Shown here: positions 21,301 to 34,736 of the stretch, in pieces
Position numbering within the stretch: the stretch's first letter is position 1
Layout of the letters: the number at the start of each line of letters is the position of its first letter
Assembly (NCBI GenBank): GCA_028551475.1
Contig: CM052354.1
Span: 8,128,001-8,192,000, forward strand
Length of the DNA: 64,000 nt
Direction: 5' to 3'
Source: Casuarina equisetifolia
Lineage: Eukaryota > Streptophyta > Magnoliopsida > Fagales > Casuarinaceae
The notes under the pieces: model-generated
What the model saw: the letters and a program-made list of their open reading frames with translations, nothing else
The model's database searches: none
What the model was told of the DNA's origin: nothing
Program-made: the position numbers and the translations under genes

Positions 21301-24139
21301 ATTGAGGACAACTTGATTTCACTCGGCCCGTAAGTTTTGTAATTGAATAATCCATTAAATTACTTGAGACCTTCTGACAAGCTCATCAAAGAAGGTGGAT
21401 TGGATTGGATGGTTTATCTAACTACTTAAGAAATAGTGAGTCCCTTTTATTCGTATATCAAAGGAGGTGGGTTAGAAGAGATTTTCTTATCACTTAAAAA
21501 GGGGATTGTGTGCACTTTCTCTCTAGGTTCTCTATTTGAATGTTTGAATAAATTCCTTATGATATATTGATCTAATAAGACATAAGCACATTTGATAATT
21601 CTATATTTATCACCTACCTATGCATATTGTTATACTTGTGTGCCTTAACATGCGAAGTTGAATCTTATACCGTGTGTATGCTCTACTTAGTTAAATTTGC
21701 TTATGATACTTGCTATGTCTGAAGAGTATGAACTGATTGCCAATTACATTAACAGATTATTGATTATTTATGTGCAAAACAAACCTACTTTTACCAAAAA
21801 CAAAAAAAAAAAACTTAAAGAAAACAACCTCATTCACTCCTTTTTTAGGTTGTTTAGGGACCCAACAATTGTTTGTCTAACTTTAGTTGCTTGCTCTTCA
21901 TGTATCACTAATCCAGCGATCATGTTTAACTTTTGACATGAACCCTCATCATGCCTTTACTTAAAATTGGTGTTGTTCGAATTTTCTAAGTTGCATATAA
22001 TTTGTGAGGGAACAATTGGAAATCCCTAAAAGAATGTTTTGCCTGGTTTTAAGGGTATTCCCTAGTTGTAATGTTTTTAGTCAAGTACATACTTTTGCTA
22101 TTAATTCTAGACCAAAGACATGAAGTTCAATAAGGGGTTGAAGAATGTTTGGCAAATAATCTAGAAGCTACTATCATGAATTATAACATCCTACTATAGC
22201 ATTTCTTGTTGAGTAAGACTTGAAACCACTCACATTCCTTATTTATTGATCAAAAAGGCAAATATGTAAATGAGATGCTATTCTTTGTCCCTTCTAGGTG
22301 ACTATGAACTTTTTCCATAAAGTTCCTATTGGTACTTTTATTTTTTAATTATGGAGGGGAAGTAATATGTTTTAGGCTCTATGCATTTCTTGTACATAAT
22401 AGCAAAGTTGAACTTAAAAAACAGCATTTTATCTTATTTTTACTATATTTCAAGGTGGTAATTAAACAAGCTAAACATAACTCATATAAGGAACGTAGGT
22501 GTGAATAAAATCTTGTATCTAAATCGTTGCAATCTGATCATAGTATAATGTAAGACAGGTGTAACAAAAAAGATATGAATGGAAGAGAAGGGTCTAAAAT
22601 AATTGTCCCATTAGATGTGTGGGTTTAATAAATGAGTAAAAGGGTAAAACTTTGCAGTGTAATTGAATCTTTAAGCAAGAATTATTATTAGTGAGCTAAG
22701 CCGCGAAATTGAATCTTTAAGCAATTTTCTTTTATTTTTCATCATTCTTGCTGCAAAAAATTGTGCCGGGAGTTTGGCATATATCTCTTTGTAGTTAGTT
22801 ACTAGGCTTTTAAGTCAAAAGAAATTGCCGTCAAAAGATTTTCTATTCATTCTTAGTTTCTTTCATTTTCATGGAATGGAGAAAGTTCTCTTGACCCATG
22901 CCTACGGTACTCTTGCGCTTGAATCTTCTGTACAAAGTCATTTTAACTAAAATGTTGAAATGGTCGCCTTTGTTGATTGTAGATGTTAAGTTGAGAAAGA
23001 ATTCATCCATGCTGTGTTTGAAGACTAATTCTCTGGTATTTATCAAAAGAGTGTTATATTGATCGCATCCAAAGTTTTTATAATCATCTTTATGTATTTG
23101 TTTTTGTTATTTTTTCTTTTTTTTTTTTCATTTTCAATTGATGAAGTTGTTGGAAGTCATTCTTTTTAAAGGAAAGAACATCAACTTCCATGAGAAAAAT
23201 TTATCGAGCTTACAAGATTGTAAACCTTGCAATGGGTCTTCAATATCTTGCATCCAAACACTCATTTGAGCCATTAAAGGGCTACAAGAATTGGAAAAGT
23301 TGGGTAGTAAAAAGAGAAACAATAGGTAAAATAATTGGATTTAATTTTCAATATTTGATAATAAATCCTAGAGCTTTGAAATTGTATATTTATTAATAAA
23401 TATAGATAAAATGAATGTTGTTTTTGTATTGCAAGATTTATTTAATGTAATATGTATAATTGATTATCAATATAAGTCTTAATTAACTATTCATTTCCAA
23501 ATTTGTAATTAATTATACAATCTTCTCAAATTTTTAATAGGATGACTCAAATTATAAAAATTTACTTAAATAGATTAAAGTTTTAAAAGATAGTTAATAA
23601 GGGGTGATCAAAAATAAGAAGTAAATAATTAAATGATAAAATTATTGACTTTTAATCTTAAATTTTTTTATTTAAATATTTTTTTCTTTTTTAAACACAC
23701 ACTCATGTATGCATCAAAACAAGATTAAAAAAGTCTTAAATATTACAGACTTCACTTTCTCACACACAAAGAGGTAAGTGAAATGATTTAACATTATAAA
23801 AGTTCTTGACCACTCCTATTAGACTAATCTTTTAAAGTAAAATTTAGGCATGTAATAAGTAATATTAAACCTAAATCGCGACCCAATCCCCTAATGCTCG
23901 GAAAGATTATCTCCTAATATGAGATAAGTGATGGGCCTCATTAAGTGACATAAATTTGAGTAGAGGAGAATATAATAAATTTTTTTCAAGGAAAAAATTT
24001 ACTTTCTAACGATAAACTCTGCTATTCAGGGTAATTTTAATTAATTAGTTTTCGTTCCAATTACCAAATATATTCAATTTATATTAAAGTGTTGTCTCTT
24101 TTTAAGATCGAGTTTTAAAATCACAAGAAAGGAGAAACA
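21301..24139. other. AT-rich intergenic stretch
   Basis: No gene or RNA recognised. Short open stretches at 21697-21936, 22843-23046 and 23134-23396 have no recognisable motif. The right part (23380-24110) is very AT-rich and could include the promoter of the HAL3 pseudogene. Confidence 0.4.
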
Positions 24140-26286
24140 AAGTAACAACATTTCAACCGAGCCCTGAGCGTTCCGTCTTCTTCCACTTGTTCAAACCAGC
24201 AATTATCAAATTGAACCGCTAAAACGCCGACAATCACGTGCATCACTGGATTCAGCAGAGCTTCAGCCGCCTGGGCTCGTCCGCCAAGACAAGACGAGGT
24301 AAACAGTCCTCAATTTTGTTTGGGACAAGATTTTGTGAATTAGCTTATCCCAAATGGGTTTGATTTTCTTGTTGGGATGTATGGGAACGCGTAAAGTTTT
24401 GATTTTTCCTGCGGAGAAGTGAAGGTTCTCCTCCCTTCTTGCCAATGAGCGACATTTTTTTCTCTCTAGCTCCTTCTTGATATTTCAAAATTGCAACAAC
24501 ATTGAAATGGAAAGGAGTGAGAAGCCTCAGTAAGCCCCACTCCTTGCGCTTTCTCTTTCTGAAAAAGAGCAATAGAGGCGCAGATCAATGGCATATATAT
24601 GGAAGGGGTAATTTTAAATCTGTCGGGGCAGATTTGAGTCTGCTGCTATATGGGAACTTTAACAGATGTAGAAAGCGCAATTGGGCTGAACCTTCTCTGG
24701 TTATTAGCCTACGAATGGTGGTCTTCATGTAATAAAATTTCAAGTGACTAGGAGATCTTTAAGGGCTTTGAATTACTTTGGTTGGAAGGTTGATCTGCTG
24801 GAATTAATTAAGAAACGGCCTAAATGTGCTGAAACCTTGTGGATTTTGTTTTTGTATATAGTTGATGGGATTGTTTTGGTTTCAGATGAATGGATGGATT
24901 GTACTGTTTTGTAACTCAAAGAAGGCATAAAGCTTGCTTTGCCAGATGTTCTAACAGTATGCTTGGCTAAAAAGATATATTTTGTGATGTTCTCTGAGTG
25001 CACATTCCTCAATTAGGATTTCATTGTGTTGAAGTGTTTAAGGGGTAGCACTTCATATTAGGTTTAGAATTCCTTGAGTACTATGGCAGTTTAGGCTTTT
25101 GAATTATGTGGCTTGAGTATCGGTGTAGGTTTCTTTATGTATTGCTTTTACATTTGAAATCATAAACTCTGTCATCTGTATGCACCCAAAAGCGATACTC
25201 TTTCATGCACTGGCATGTGTAGCTTGAGAAGTGCATGTGTGTTGGTCGAATTTCAAAGTAGCTTTCTTTATAACTTGCATTTGCATTTGAAATCTTAAGG
25301 TATTCCTTTTCTGCTCGCTCTCTTTTTCTTAGTTGCACAAGTCTGTCCTCTTGCACCACCTATCATACTCTTCAGGCTCAAACATGTGTGCTTGAGGATT
25401 GCATTTAAGTGATTGGTTCAATTTCTAAGTAGCTTTTTTATGCCTTGGTTTTACATTTGATATCCTAACCTATTCCTTTGTACAAATTTACCCTAATGGG
25501 GCAACCAATCGTCAACTCCATATGTTCTGGTTGGAGTGGCTGTGATCAATATCAGTGGGTGCAAAAAGCTTCAGTTTTCCCTTACCCTTTATTTCTGACC
25601 TAAAGAATGCTCATTCTCCATTGAACAATAAAATGCGAGATCACTTGCTGCTTGTTTGCATTATTGTTGAGGTCTTAATGCATGGACACATGTCTTTGCA
25701 TGTGGTCAAGAATTTTTCTATTCCTTAGGTTCAGTTGATCCATGCATGGATGGTAGAAAGATTACAGACTTTGAGTTTTAGCTTTGATATCTTGGTGGCT
25801 ACTTTTGCTTGTTCAGGTGGCCCTTGATTATTTTTGTTAGTCCTAGTTGAAGTTTTGTGACAATTTGATTTGCTTGTGAGCATATACATTGACATAACAT
25901 ATGAATCTTGGAAGAAAATATTGTTGCACTCTTTAATAGGTTATGTCATACTCAGAACCTGTAAGTGCTGAAGGCGAGACACTGCAAGTCAGTACTTCTG
26001 CCAGGACTCCACGGATTCTACTTGCTGCCAGTGGAAGGGTAGCAGCCATAAAGTTTGGAAACCTTTTGCCATAGTCTTGCAGAATGGGCAGAAGTAAAAG
26101 CAGTTGCCACACAAGCATCTTTACATTTCAAGGATAGGACCGCACTTCCTAAGGACGTAGTTCTTTACACTGATGAGGATGAATGGTCTAGTTGGAAGAA
26201 AATTGGCTACAGTGATTCTCATCGAGCTGCATCAATGGGCTGACATTGTGGTTATTGCACCGTTGTCAGCCAACACTCTTGCGAAG
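24140..26286 (+). pseudogene. HAL3: HAL3-type phosphopantothenoylcysteine decarboxylase pseudogene, 5' part
   Basis: HAL3 decarboxylates 4'-phosphopantothenoylcysteine in coenzyme A synthesis, as a flavoprotein. Here a probable 5' UTR exon ends at 24298 (donor GAG|GTAAAC). An intron of about 1.6 kb ends at TAATAG|GTT, and the first coding exon is 25940-26286 with ATG at 25943 and a GCGAAG|GTAATA donor. The exon encodes RILLAASGRVAAIKFGN, HSLAEWAEVKAVATQASLHF, LPKDVVLYTDEDEWSSWKKI and ELHQWADIVVIAPLSANTLAK, the conserved first half of the family, including the flavin-site APLSANT stretch. An extra T in the run at 26064-26067 shifts the frame and creates a nearby TAG. A deletion near 26212-26222 shifts it again. 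The remaining exons (the AGGLCDNLL and PAMN regions) were not found before 29 kb. Introns show it came from a genomic duplication, not a retrocopy. Confidence 0.88.
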
Positions 26287-29058
26287 GTAATATCTTTGAT
26301 CAATTTCAGGAATAATGTTGCTTGTAATTTTAACTTTTACCAACTGGCAACAAGATAATACAAGTGAATGCATGTCCTAGAAGAGTACCCATTACTCAAA
26401 TTGTTGATACCTGTACATTTTGGAACTTTAATCCCCCTACTCCATAGTTTGGTTTTTAAAAGAAATGTGCTGAACTGAAAAAGAACGCATGGAAGTGGTT
26501 TTTTTCTTAGTTGAAACACTTCAAATATTTGGGGCAACCACGGGAATAGCAATGTCTTGTTTGGCAGCAAGTAAGGCGAGTTCTTTATTTTGGGGCCTTA
26601 TAGAAAACTCAGTGGAAACCAACTATTTTTTTTAATTTCAAAATGTAATTTTTAATGGATTATTTTACAAATAAGTTTCGTAAAAATGAAGAATAAGCAT
26701 TTTCATGTTTTATACCGGTGATGAGTTTTTGAAACTTTAGAAAAGCATTGACTCACCTCAAGATTCAAATTATTTGATTTTTAGCTCCTAAATTCAAGTT
26801 TTTTTTATTTTTTATTTTTTATTTTTTATTTTTTATTTTTTATGATGGGTAGTTCATGAACTATTTCCATGATGGTTATGAAAAGGTAGCTCAATGTTGC
26901 TATTATGTTGTGCACTGATGCAATGAAGAACATTTTTAGCTACATTAAAGTTGGAGTCTCATACAAGAAAAGTAGACCTTATAATATGCACTATTTATGA
27001 AAGGAAATTGATTCTTCAAATAAGACAATCATGAATGCTGCTTTTAGTGACTAGCATATTGTCTTAGTTCTCAACATAGCAATGTCTGTGTACTGCACTT
27101 TCATAATGATAAACTGCACTACATTCCTTTTAAAACTCATTTCCTGACTCCACAAATTTTTATAGAAACAAAACTGGCCTTTTTTATTTATTTATATATT
27201 TATTTGTTTGAGATCTCAAAACCTCACTGTCCATAAAGGAAATCATTTTTAATAACCTATTTAAGAGGTAATCTGCAGCATTTTCCAGAACTAAACTATA
27301 GGTCATGGTTGCTGGGACATGCCATATTCTTGCATAAAAGCATAAATTCTTCTGCTTCGCCATAACATCTCGGCATATCTATACTGCATCCCAGGTGTGT
27401 CTCTCTTTCTTGCTTTTCCTTGCTGCTATTTCCACCTTTTTGCAAGAGGAGTACACGCCCAGTAATAGCAGTATCTATAAGGAAAGTAAGTACATGGAGA
27501 TGGTAAAACTTCAAAGAGAGTAAGTCTTGGTTTTGGTGCTCATTTGCTAAACGATACTGTAATCTGGTTGTTAAGCATCTTATATTTCTCTCTAAAACCT
27601 TTGCCTTGCATGAACCTTGCAGAAGTTTCAGCTGCTTACTTCGCATGCTTATGCATTTGTCTTCAACAATACTATTCTTTCCTTACAACTTTTCAACTAA
27701 AACAACCTACGACCGGTTCACCTATTTGAGGGATAAGTTTTAACATATTTATTTGTGGCCCGTTGAAAGCCTTTTATCAACAGTTTTTATACCAAAACTT
27801 TAGGGAGAGTTTTCAACTCACACGCACAATTTTTCTGAGCACATAGAGATGCTGATTATCCTAATAAAACCTTTTTCAAAATTGTCTCCTTGAACAAAGA
27901 AAGGTGAGGGAGATCTTTACAAAACCTTCAAAACATGCAAAACAGTAATTTCTCTCTCTAAAGCTTTCTCATGGTGTTGTGACATCATTTCATAAGTCAT
28001 ATAATATTTTTGATGTTGCTCCAAACTTTGACAGTGTGGTATTATTTTTTCAAGCCTTCTATGCTGTCACATTGAATCTCTACTGAAACATAATGTATAA
28101 TTCTGTATCTGCTTTTCTCTAAAATCATACTGGCTCCAGTTCAAATAATAAACCTTTAGCAATTAAAGGGAACCAATTATCTCTTTGAAAGTACTTATGC
28201 TAAATAGACCCTTAATGATTTAGTCTCATTGAGATTCTTCAACACATGACTATGAAGCAAAATGTCTTTACTGGCCATCTCTTCTCTTCCTTGTATTCTT
28301 TGCTGTCCTTCTTTATTGGTTTAGGAAAAGCTACGTTACTCCACAAGGCAGCTTACTATGTGATCATTCAGTACACAAGGTACTCTTTTCGGCTTTTCTC
28401 ATTGCAGCTCCAACCAAGTACTATCCTTCCCGCACTTCAGTCTTATTCTCCGTTAGGAAAACCAATTTTTCTCATTGATGACTGTTTAGCAAGTTCCCTA
28501 TATTTTCCCATCTTATGCTAGGGGCAGTTTGTTCTTTTGTGCATCTCATGTATTTCATACATAATGCCTGCACAGATATTTGCTGCGCACTACATGTCAA
28601 ACTATTACTGGTTGCAATAAATATACTTGAATATATAACTCATTAGGAGGAGTTTGCTATGAAATTCCATAACATACGCATATTGTAAGGGGGAGTAATT
28701 ATATACAAATAAAATTCTGTTTGATTGCATGCTCTAATTGATAATCTACCACCTTTTGCATTATTCTCTCTATGCCCGCAGTATCCTATCATAATGACAT
28801 TGCAGTTCGCCTTACCTTCATCTATACCCTGCACTATCTTTGCACGTGTTTGAGCTTGATTTTTATATCTCTTAACTACCCCATGCTTGAATTCATATCC
28901 TTGGGTGTACTATTTTAAGGGGGAGTCATGCTATTTGGCGGGTTTGAGGTGTTGATGATGAAACAATGGGAGAAATGAGCCTTATGCTGAACTTAAATGT
29001 TGCCCTTACATGGCTGATGTTGCTTGTGTTGCACCTATATTGTTGAACTTTGTCTTTG
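26287..29058. other. Intergenic, no gene recognised
   Basis: This stretch follows the truncated HAL3 copy. It has a TTTTTTA-type minisatellite at 26799-26842 and two AAGGGGGAGT stretches (about 28688 and 28918) that resemble polypurine tracts of old retroelements, without recognisable LTRs. Open stretches such as 27296-27646 (minus) and 28246-28521 (plus) have no family match. Confidence 0.4.
26799..26842. repeat. T(6)A minisatellite
   Basis: Five or six tandem copies of ATTTTTT in an AT-rich stretch. Confidence 0.9.
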
Positions 29059-29226
29059 AGAATGCTATTTTTTTGGTTCTAAGTTTTAACAAAGGCCAAG
29101 CTAATAGAGTTTTACTATGTTGAACTCACTCGTGTTATCCAACTCCACAAAGAAAAAGAAGCTCAAGGTCACGTGAATGAAAAGCTGGCCCACAAACTTC
29201 ACCATGAAGCTTGTTGGAAAAAGAAC

Positions 29227-29456
29227 TGAAGAAATCTACAGAGGAAAAGGTGAGAAAACGCATGAAGCTGCACACGTTTGGTGGGAATCGCACTCTGCGA
29301 TTTTGTCTATTCACACTTACCGAAAGAATAGGTGTTCTTTACAACATATGTAAAAGAAAAAAGGATCAAACGGGCCTAACCCGAGTGATGGGTTTGGCCC
29401 ATAAACAAATAAAATAAACTACACTAATCAAAGACCCATAACATCATATTTCAACA
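29227..29456 (-). repeat. 3' LTR of the decayed copia element
   Basis: 230 bp, same length as its partner at 34507-34736. The boundary is TG...CA on the minus strand. Confidence 0.92.
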
Positions 29457-29463
29457 CTCCCTT

Positions 29464-32420
29464 TCAAGCTAGAGATTTGAACAAATCAAATACTATAAAC
29501 TTGGAAAGTAAATATTGATGTTGTGGGCTACACAAGGCTTTTGTAAACAAATCTACGGGTTGTTCCTGCGTATTTATGTAAGGTATTATGATGATCCCCT
29601 TTTTCAACTTTTCTCGAATGAAGTGATAGTCTACCTCAATATGCTTTGTCCTCTGATGGAAGATGGGATTTTTTGCAATGTGCATGGCATCTTTGTTATC
29701 ACAATGTAATGGCACCAAACGAAGAATGTTATTTCCCAAGTCTCCAAACTAGCCTAATAGCTAAATGATCTCACAAACTGTATAGCCTATCACTTTATAC
29801 TCTGATTCAGTTGAAGATCTCGAGATTGTTGGTTGTTTATTTGCTAGCCATGAAACCAATGAGTCTCCCAACATGATGCAATACCCAATTACACACTTTC
29901 GTGTCGTAGGGAATGTTGCATAATTAGAATCATAGAAAGCAATCAATTCTAATTTTCAGGATGATGAAAGAAAGATACCTAGACCTGGTGTTCCTTTAAC
30001 ATACCACAATACTCACAAAGCTGCGTTTATGTGCGATTGCTTCGGAGCATGAGTAAACTGACTAAGATGCTGGATGGCAAAATTAATGTCAAGTTTAGTA
30101 TGTGTCAAATAAAGCAATCTACCGATCATCCTCTGGTATGAAGCTAAGTTCGCGAGAAGTGGACCATCTTTTTTGTCAGGGTCTCCCTCATCATATTCAA
30201 TTGTGGTTAGCTTTATCCCTTGCTCCATGGGAGTGATGGTTGGTTTTGAACTAGCAAGCCCAACCTCTGAAACTAGCTTTAGAGCATACTTAGATAGATT
30301 CCTTGTGGTGAATGGGCAATCTCAATTCCCAAGAAGTATCGACACTGTCCCAAATCTTTCATGTGAAATACTAAATGCAAGTGTTTCTTGAACTCTGAGA
30401 TAGCTAAGGTCTTGTCTCCTATAATGAGAATGTCATCAACATAAAATAGCAACACAATGAAAGTATCTCCAGTACGTTTGGTGAATAGAGCATAATCATG
30501 TCAAGACTGACGGAATCTAAGTTCAAGGAGTGCCTCTGTAAACTTAGCATACCATTGTCTGGATACTTGTTTCAGTCCATACAATGACTTGCGCAAACGA
30601 CACACACTGCGCTCCTCCTGACGGGAAAAACCTAAAGGTAACTGCATGTAAACTTCCTCCATCAAATCTCTATGCAAAAATGCATTCTACACGTCTAACT
30701 GGTGTAAATCCCAACCTCTAATGGTAACCAAACTAATGATTGAGTTCACCATCATTGACTTGACAATCGGTGAATAAGTCTCACCATAATCAATTCTTTC
30801 TCGCTGAGTATATCCTTTTGCCACCACTCTAGCTTTATACCTCTCAATTGTCCCATTTATACGATATATCACCTTGTATACCCATTTACATCCTATGGCT
30901 TTTTGATTAGGTGAAAGTGTAACAACATTCCATGTGCGATTAACCTCAAGGGCCATCAACTTACAATCCATAGCCTTAACCTAGTGACTATCCTTAAGTG
31001 CCTAATGATAAAATTCAGGTTCCATGGTGGCAGCGATAGATGCTATAAAATGTTGATAATGTGGAAAGAAAAGGTCAAGCGAAAGGTGATTTGAAATGGG
31101 ATATTGACTATTCAGCCCAATGGAGGTGGCTGAACATAAGTAGTCACCAATCCAAATAGGAGGTTGTGTAGGTCGAGATGACCGTCGAGGAATAACTGGT
31201 GATGGATTTGGAGAGTGCTCCAGTGGTGGCTCAAAAGGAATTAAAGGTTTTGAAGGGATTTCAATAGGTTTTGGTTATGACATTGCAATGGGATCAGGAA
31301 TATCATGTGTCTGTGGGATCTGAGGATGCCTCTCTAGTGTGATTGAAGGCGAAGCGCTCGTCTAAACGAGATTTCGAGTGGGTGCATGTTGATCTGAAGG
31401 CTGGACAGGTATGGTTAATGAAAAGTCACTAATGATAAAAGGAAATTCATATTCATAAAACATGACATCCTGACTCATAAATACTTTCCCACTATCAGGA
31501 TCATAAACTCGGTAACTCTTATGTCGTGAAGGATAACCAAAAAAGACATAAGGGATTGCCTTAGATGCAAACTTGTCTCTAGGACGAAGAACAGTGGCAT
31601 AACATCTACATCCAAAGACTCGCAAATGGTCTAGGATGGTGGTTTCCTATGAAAAAGCTCATAAGGAGAGCGATTTCCAAGTGTCGCACTTGGTAGTCGA
31701 TTAATGAGGTAAGCTGTTATCAAGATACACTCACCCCAAAAACGCTTAGGGATCTGAGCCTGGAACATTAAGGCTTGTGCCACATCTAACAAATGTCGAT
31801 GTTTGCACTCTACTATCCCATTTTGTTGGGGAGTGTATATGCAGGTGCTCTCATGGATGATTCTACGACTAGCTAAAAAAAAAGTGCAAGCAAGTGAGAA
31901 AAACTCAGTGCCATTATCTGAACGAATGCGTTTGATTTTAACACCATACTAAGTCTCAATCATGGATATGAAAGACTTAATGGTAATGAAAACTTGGTCT
32001 CTTGAACGCAAAAGAAATGTCCAAGTCGCTGTGAAAAATCATCCACTATTGTCAAAAAATAACGTGACTAATCATAATTTGGTTCCTGATGTGGTCTCCA
32101 TAAATCCATATGTATAAGGTAAAAAATGGCATGACTAATGGTTTGACGTTGTGGGAAAACAGAGTGTGTCTGTTTTGCTAATGGACAAATTGGACATGAA
32201 AAAAATTCAGGACATTGTATACGTTTGTCATGTGTGACAAACATTTTGTGAGAGCTATGACTAAGACGACGATGTCATAAAATATAACTATCATTAAGAT
32301 TAAAGTTACATAAACTGTTCATACTGTTTACATTCATATATGACAAAAGGGAATGCACAATATACAAAACATGGTCAAGGCATCCAAGTAAGTCAATAAG
32401 GGTAGGTTGCAAAAAATATA
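29464..32420 (-). pseudogene. Copia pol: integrase, reverse transcriptase and RNase H, broken
   Basis: The reading goes from high to low coordinates. Integrase C-terminal sequence is at 31625-31362 (RVFGCRCYATVLRPRDKF, FFGYPSRHKSYRVYDP). RT begins at 30971 (NRTWNVVTLSPNQKAIGCKW, VAKGYTQRERIDYGETYSP), keeps an FYVDDILI catalytic motif near 30425-30450, and continues at 30228-30013 (LASYQRMIGRLLYLTHTKLD). RNase H follows at 29946-29464 (SLVSWLANKQPTISRSSTES, CDNKDAMHIAKNPIFHQRTK). Several stops and frame breaks separate these pieces. The integrase core region (32400-31650) is also recognisable in fragments. The element cannot make a working polyprotein. Confidence 0.88.
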
Positions 32421-32424
32421 GTCC

Positions 32425-34180
32425 TCATTCAATTCTACCTAGTCCGATCACCCGTTCAGTCAAACAATCCTGAAAGATACAAAAAGGATTGAAAAACATG
32501 ACAACACATTTACAATCAGAGGTGATTTTTTTAACAGACAATAGATTGAACTTGAGATGAGGCACAAACATGACGTTATTCAAATGAAGTAATGGTGTAG
32601 GTTGTGCATGTCCAATATGAGTGGCATAAACAAATCTATCATCAGGTAACTTAATAGGTAGTGATTGTGATGCGCATGAATATCGAGCATATAAAGAATT
32701 AATACCACATGTGATATGGTCACTTGCACCCAAATCAATTACCCAAGCATATTTAAATTGGAGTGGTAAAGTTAAGGATGTGGTACCTGTAAAGTGCTCT
32801 GGAGGCTCAATAGAGGAGCCAACATTATGGGCCATCAACATCCTTTGGAGCTGCTCTAAGGGCACTAGAACATTGCCTTATGGTGCTCCCATATAACCCA
32901 TAGGTGGGTTTGTAAAAGCTGCTGGTAGTGAACCCATTGGCTAGGTCATGAGACCCGCAAAGGGGGGTTGGATTGTTTTGTCCCAAAGAGCTTGCTGGGT
33001 TTGTTGGGTGCTGGTCGTGAAGGTCTCCTTGCTCGCTAAGTCCACCAGTGTGTGGATAGATAGCTACAAGCCCAAAGTGTGGGGCCATACCATATGGGGC
33101 CCCCGAGTAATAGAGATGTCCTGGGCCCACATGCAGTTGTCCATTTGGACCAACGAAGAAGCCGGGTGTTGTAGGCGAGCCTTGCTCACTGCCCGACTTT
33201 CCTTCCCCTTTTTCTCCACTAGAAGTGCTAGCATCATGACCCTCGATTTGGAGGACTTGTGGAGAGTTAGCCTTGGATTTGCCTTTTGGAACCCAACCCG
33301 AAGGACAGCCATTTAGGCGGTAGCACACTTCACGACTATGGCCGATTTTGTGACAATGGGCACATACCAAGTGCCTTTTGAGTCAATTTTGGTCTTTGCC
33401 TGTGGAGTTGCCGGTGGGTTTCGTCCTTTGGAATGAGCTAGCTAGAAGAACTCCTTCAAAAGTAGGGCTTGACAAGTCAACTTTGCCCTTTTGGTGCTCA
33501 TCTTCTCGAGCTAAGCTGAATACTTTATCAACTTCGGGTATTGCTTCCTTTGAGAGTATGTTGGTTCTCAAATTTTGGAAGGAATCGGGCAAACCAAGCA
33601 GAAAATCCATTGTATTATGCTCCTCTTGTCTTTCTTCAAGCCTATTGTTCACTCTGCAAGTATAGTTCCCACATGTGCATCGAATGGAAGGTTCAGTAAT
33701 GGTGATTTCTACCCACAAGTCACTTATACGAAAATAGTATTCAATCGCAGTACCACTAGACAAGCGATTTTTGAATTGGCGCTGTTGAAGGTTGAATCTT
33801 TGAGTATGGGAGAGTTCCCTAAACCCAGCATTAAATGCTTCCCACATGATCTTGGTATCCATTTTCCTAACAATGAACATTACTAACTTGCAGTCCACAG
33901 ATTTTGCCAACCAGCTCAGAACGGCAGAGTGTGACTGGTCCCATAGCCTCTACTTGTCAAGGTCAGTTTTTGGACGAGGAAGTGAACCATCTACGTAACC
34001 CATTTTGTTCTTATTGGAAAGTTGTAGTGTAACTTGACTACTTCGGAACTCATAGTTGGTATCATCTTTAAATGGTTTAGTGGTTAAAGTAGAGCTTGGC
34101 ATATCATAAGGTGATAGGTAAAAATGATCTTTGTATGGGTTGTGGGTTTGCTGTTGGCTTGTTGAACTTGATGCGGCCAT
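32425..34180 (-). pseudogene. Copia gag and protease, broken
   Basis: Gag starts at ATG 34178-34180 (MAASSSTSQQQTHNPYKDHF), runs into a stop at about 33950 and resumes at 33910-33383 with UBN2-type gag sequence (RFNLQQRQFKNRL, TMDFLLGLPDSFQNLRTNIL). After a further break a CCHC zinc knuckle follows at 33370 (CAHCHKIGHSREVC). The protease piece at 32865-32425 reads WVIDLGASDHITCG: the usual DSGA active-site triad has become DLGA, which would inactivate the aspartic protease. NLLSVKKIT is the usual pre-integrase motif. Confidence 0.88.
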
Positions 34181-34506
34181 GGCTATGTTGAAAAACGGAG
34201 AGAGAAATTGGGTTTAGTTGGTAAAAGAAAGGTTGTACTAGGGGCAGTCTGGGTAAAATAAAGTTGGATTTGTTAGAGAGTACAAAGGGATGAGGTCGTG
34301 TGACTAGGATCCACGGTCAGGGAACACCCAATGTACTTAAGCAGACATGTAATACCAAATATGCCCTTAAGAGAGATGCAGCGGAAGAAAAAAACTGAGA
34401 TTACCTTGGTGGAGAAGATAAAACTGCGAATGAAAAAGCATTCGTAGTTTGCTCTCGAACCTAGATGGAGAAAGCTTCCATCTATGGAACCTTACTCAAG
34501 ATACCA

Positions 34507-34736
34507 TGAAGAAATCTACAGCGGAAAAGGTGAGAAAACGCATGAAGTTGCACACATTTTGTGGGAATCACATTCTGCAATTTTGTCTATTCACACTTAC
34601 TGAAAGAATAGGTGTTCTTTACAACATATGTAAAAGAAAAAATGATCAAACGGGCCTAACCCGAGTGATGGGTTTGGCCCATAAACAAGTAAAATAAACT
34701 ACATTAATCAAAGACCCATAACATCATATTTCAACA
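34507..34736 (-). repeat. 5' LTR of the decayed copia element
   Basis: 230-bp promoter LTR. It is followed to the right by repeat sequence that continues from the left flank of the element. Confidence 0.92.

Larger units (their letters stand above)
29227..34736 (-). mobile_element. Decayed full-length Ty1/copia LTR retrotransposon
   Basis: Two 230-bp LTRs (29227-29456 and 34507-34736) bound an element on the minus strand, starting TGTTGAAATATG and ending TTTCTTCA. A GAAAGGGAG polypurine tract precedes the 3' LTR. The sequence after the 5' LTR begins TGGTATC, the start of an initiator-Met primer site. The order gag, protease, integrase, RT, RNase H identifies Ty1/copia. The LTRs differ at about eleven positions by eye, many of them C-to-T or G-to-A type. 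The insertion split a copy of the repeat seen whole at 14546-14590. Flanks are AGAAC on the left and ATAAT on the right, consistent with a mutated 5-bp target duplication. Confidence 0.92.

Noticed and set aside
28680-28930. AAGGGGGAGT stretches resembling polypurine tracts
   Set aside because: No adjacent LTR, primer site or target duplication could be paired with them, so no element is called.
32948-33316. 122-codon plus-strand open stretch
   Set aside because: It is the reverse-strand shadow of the copia gag, zinc-knuckle and protease region.
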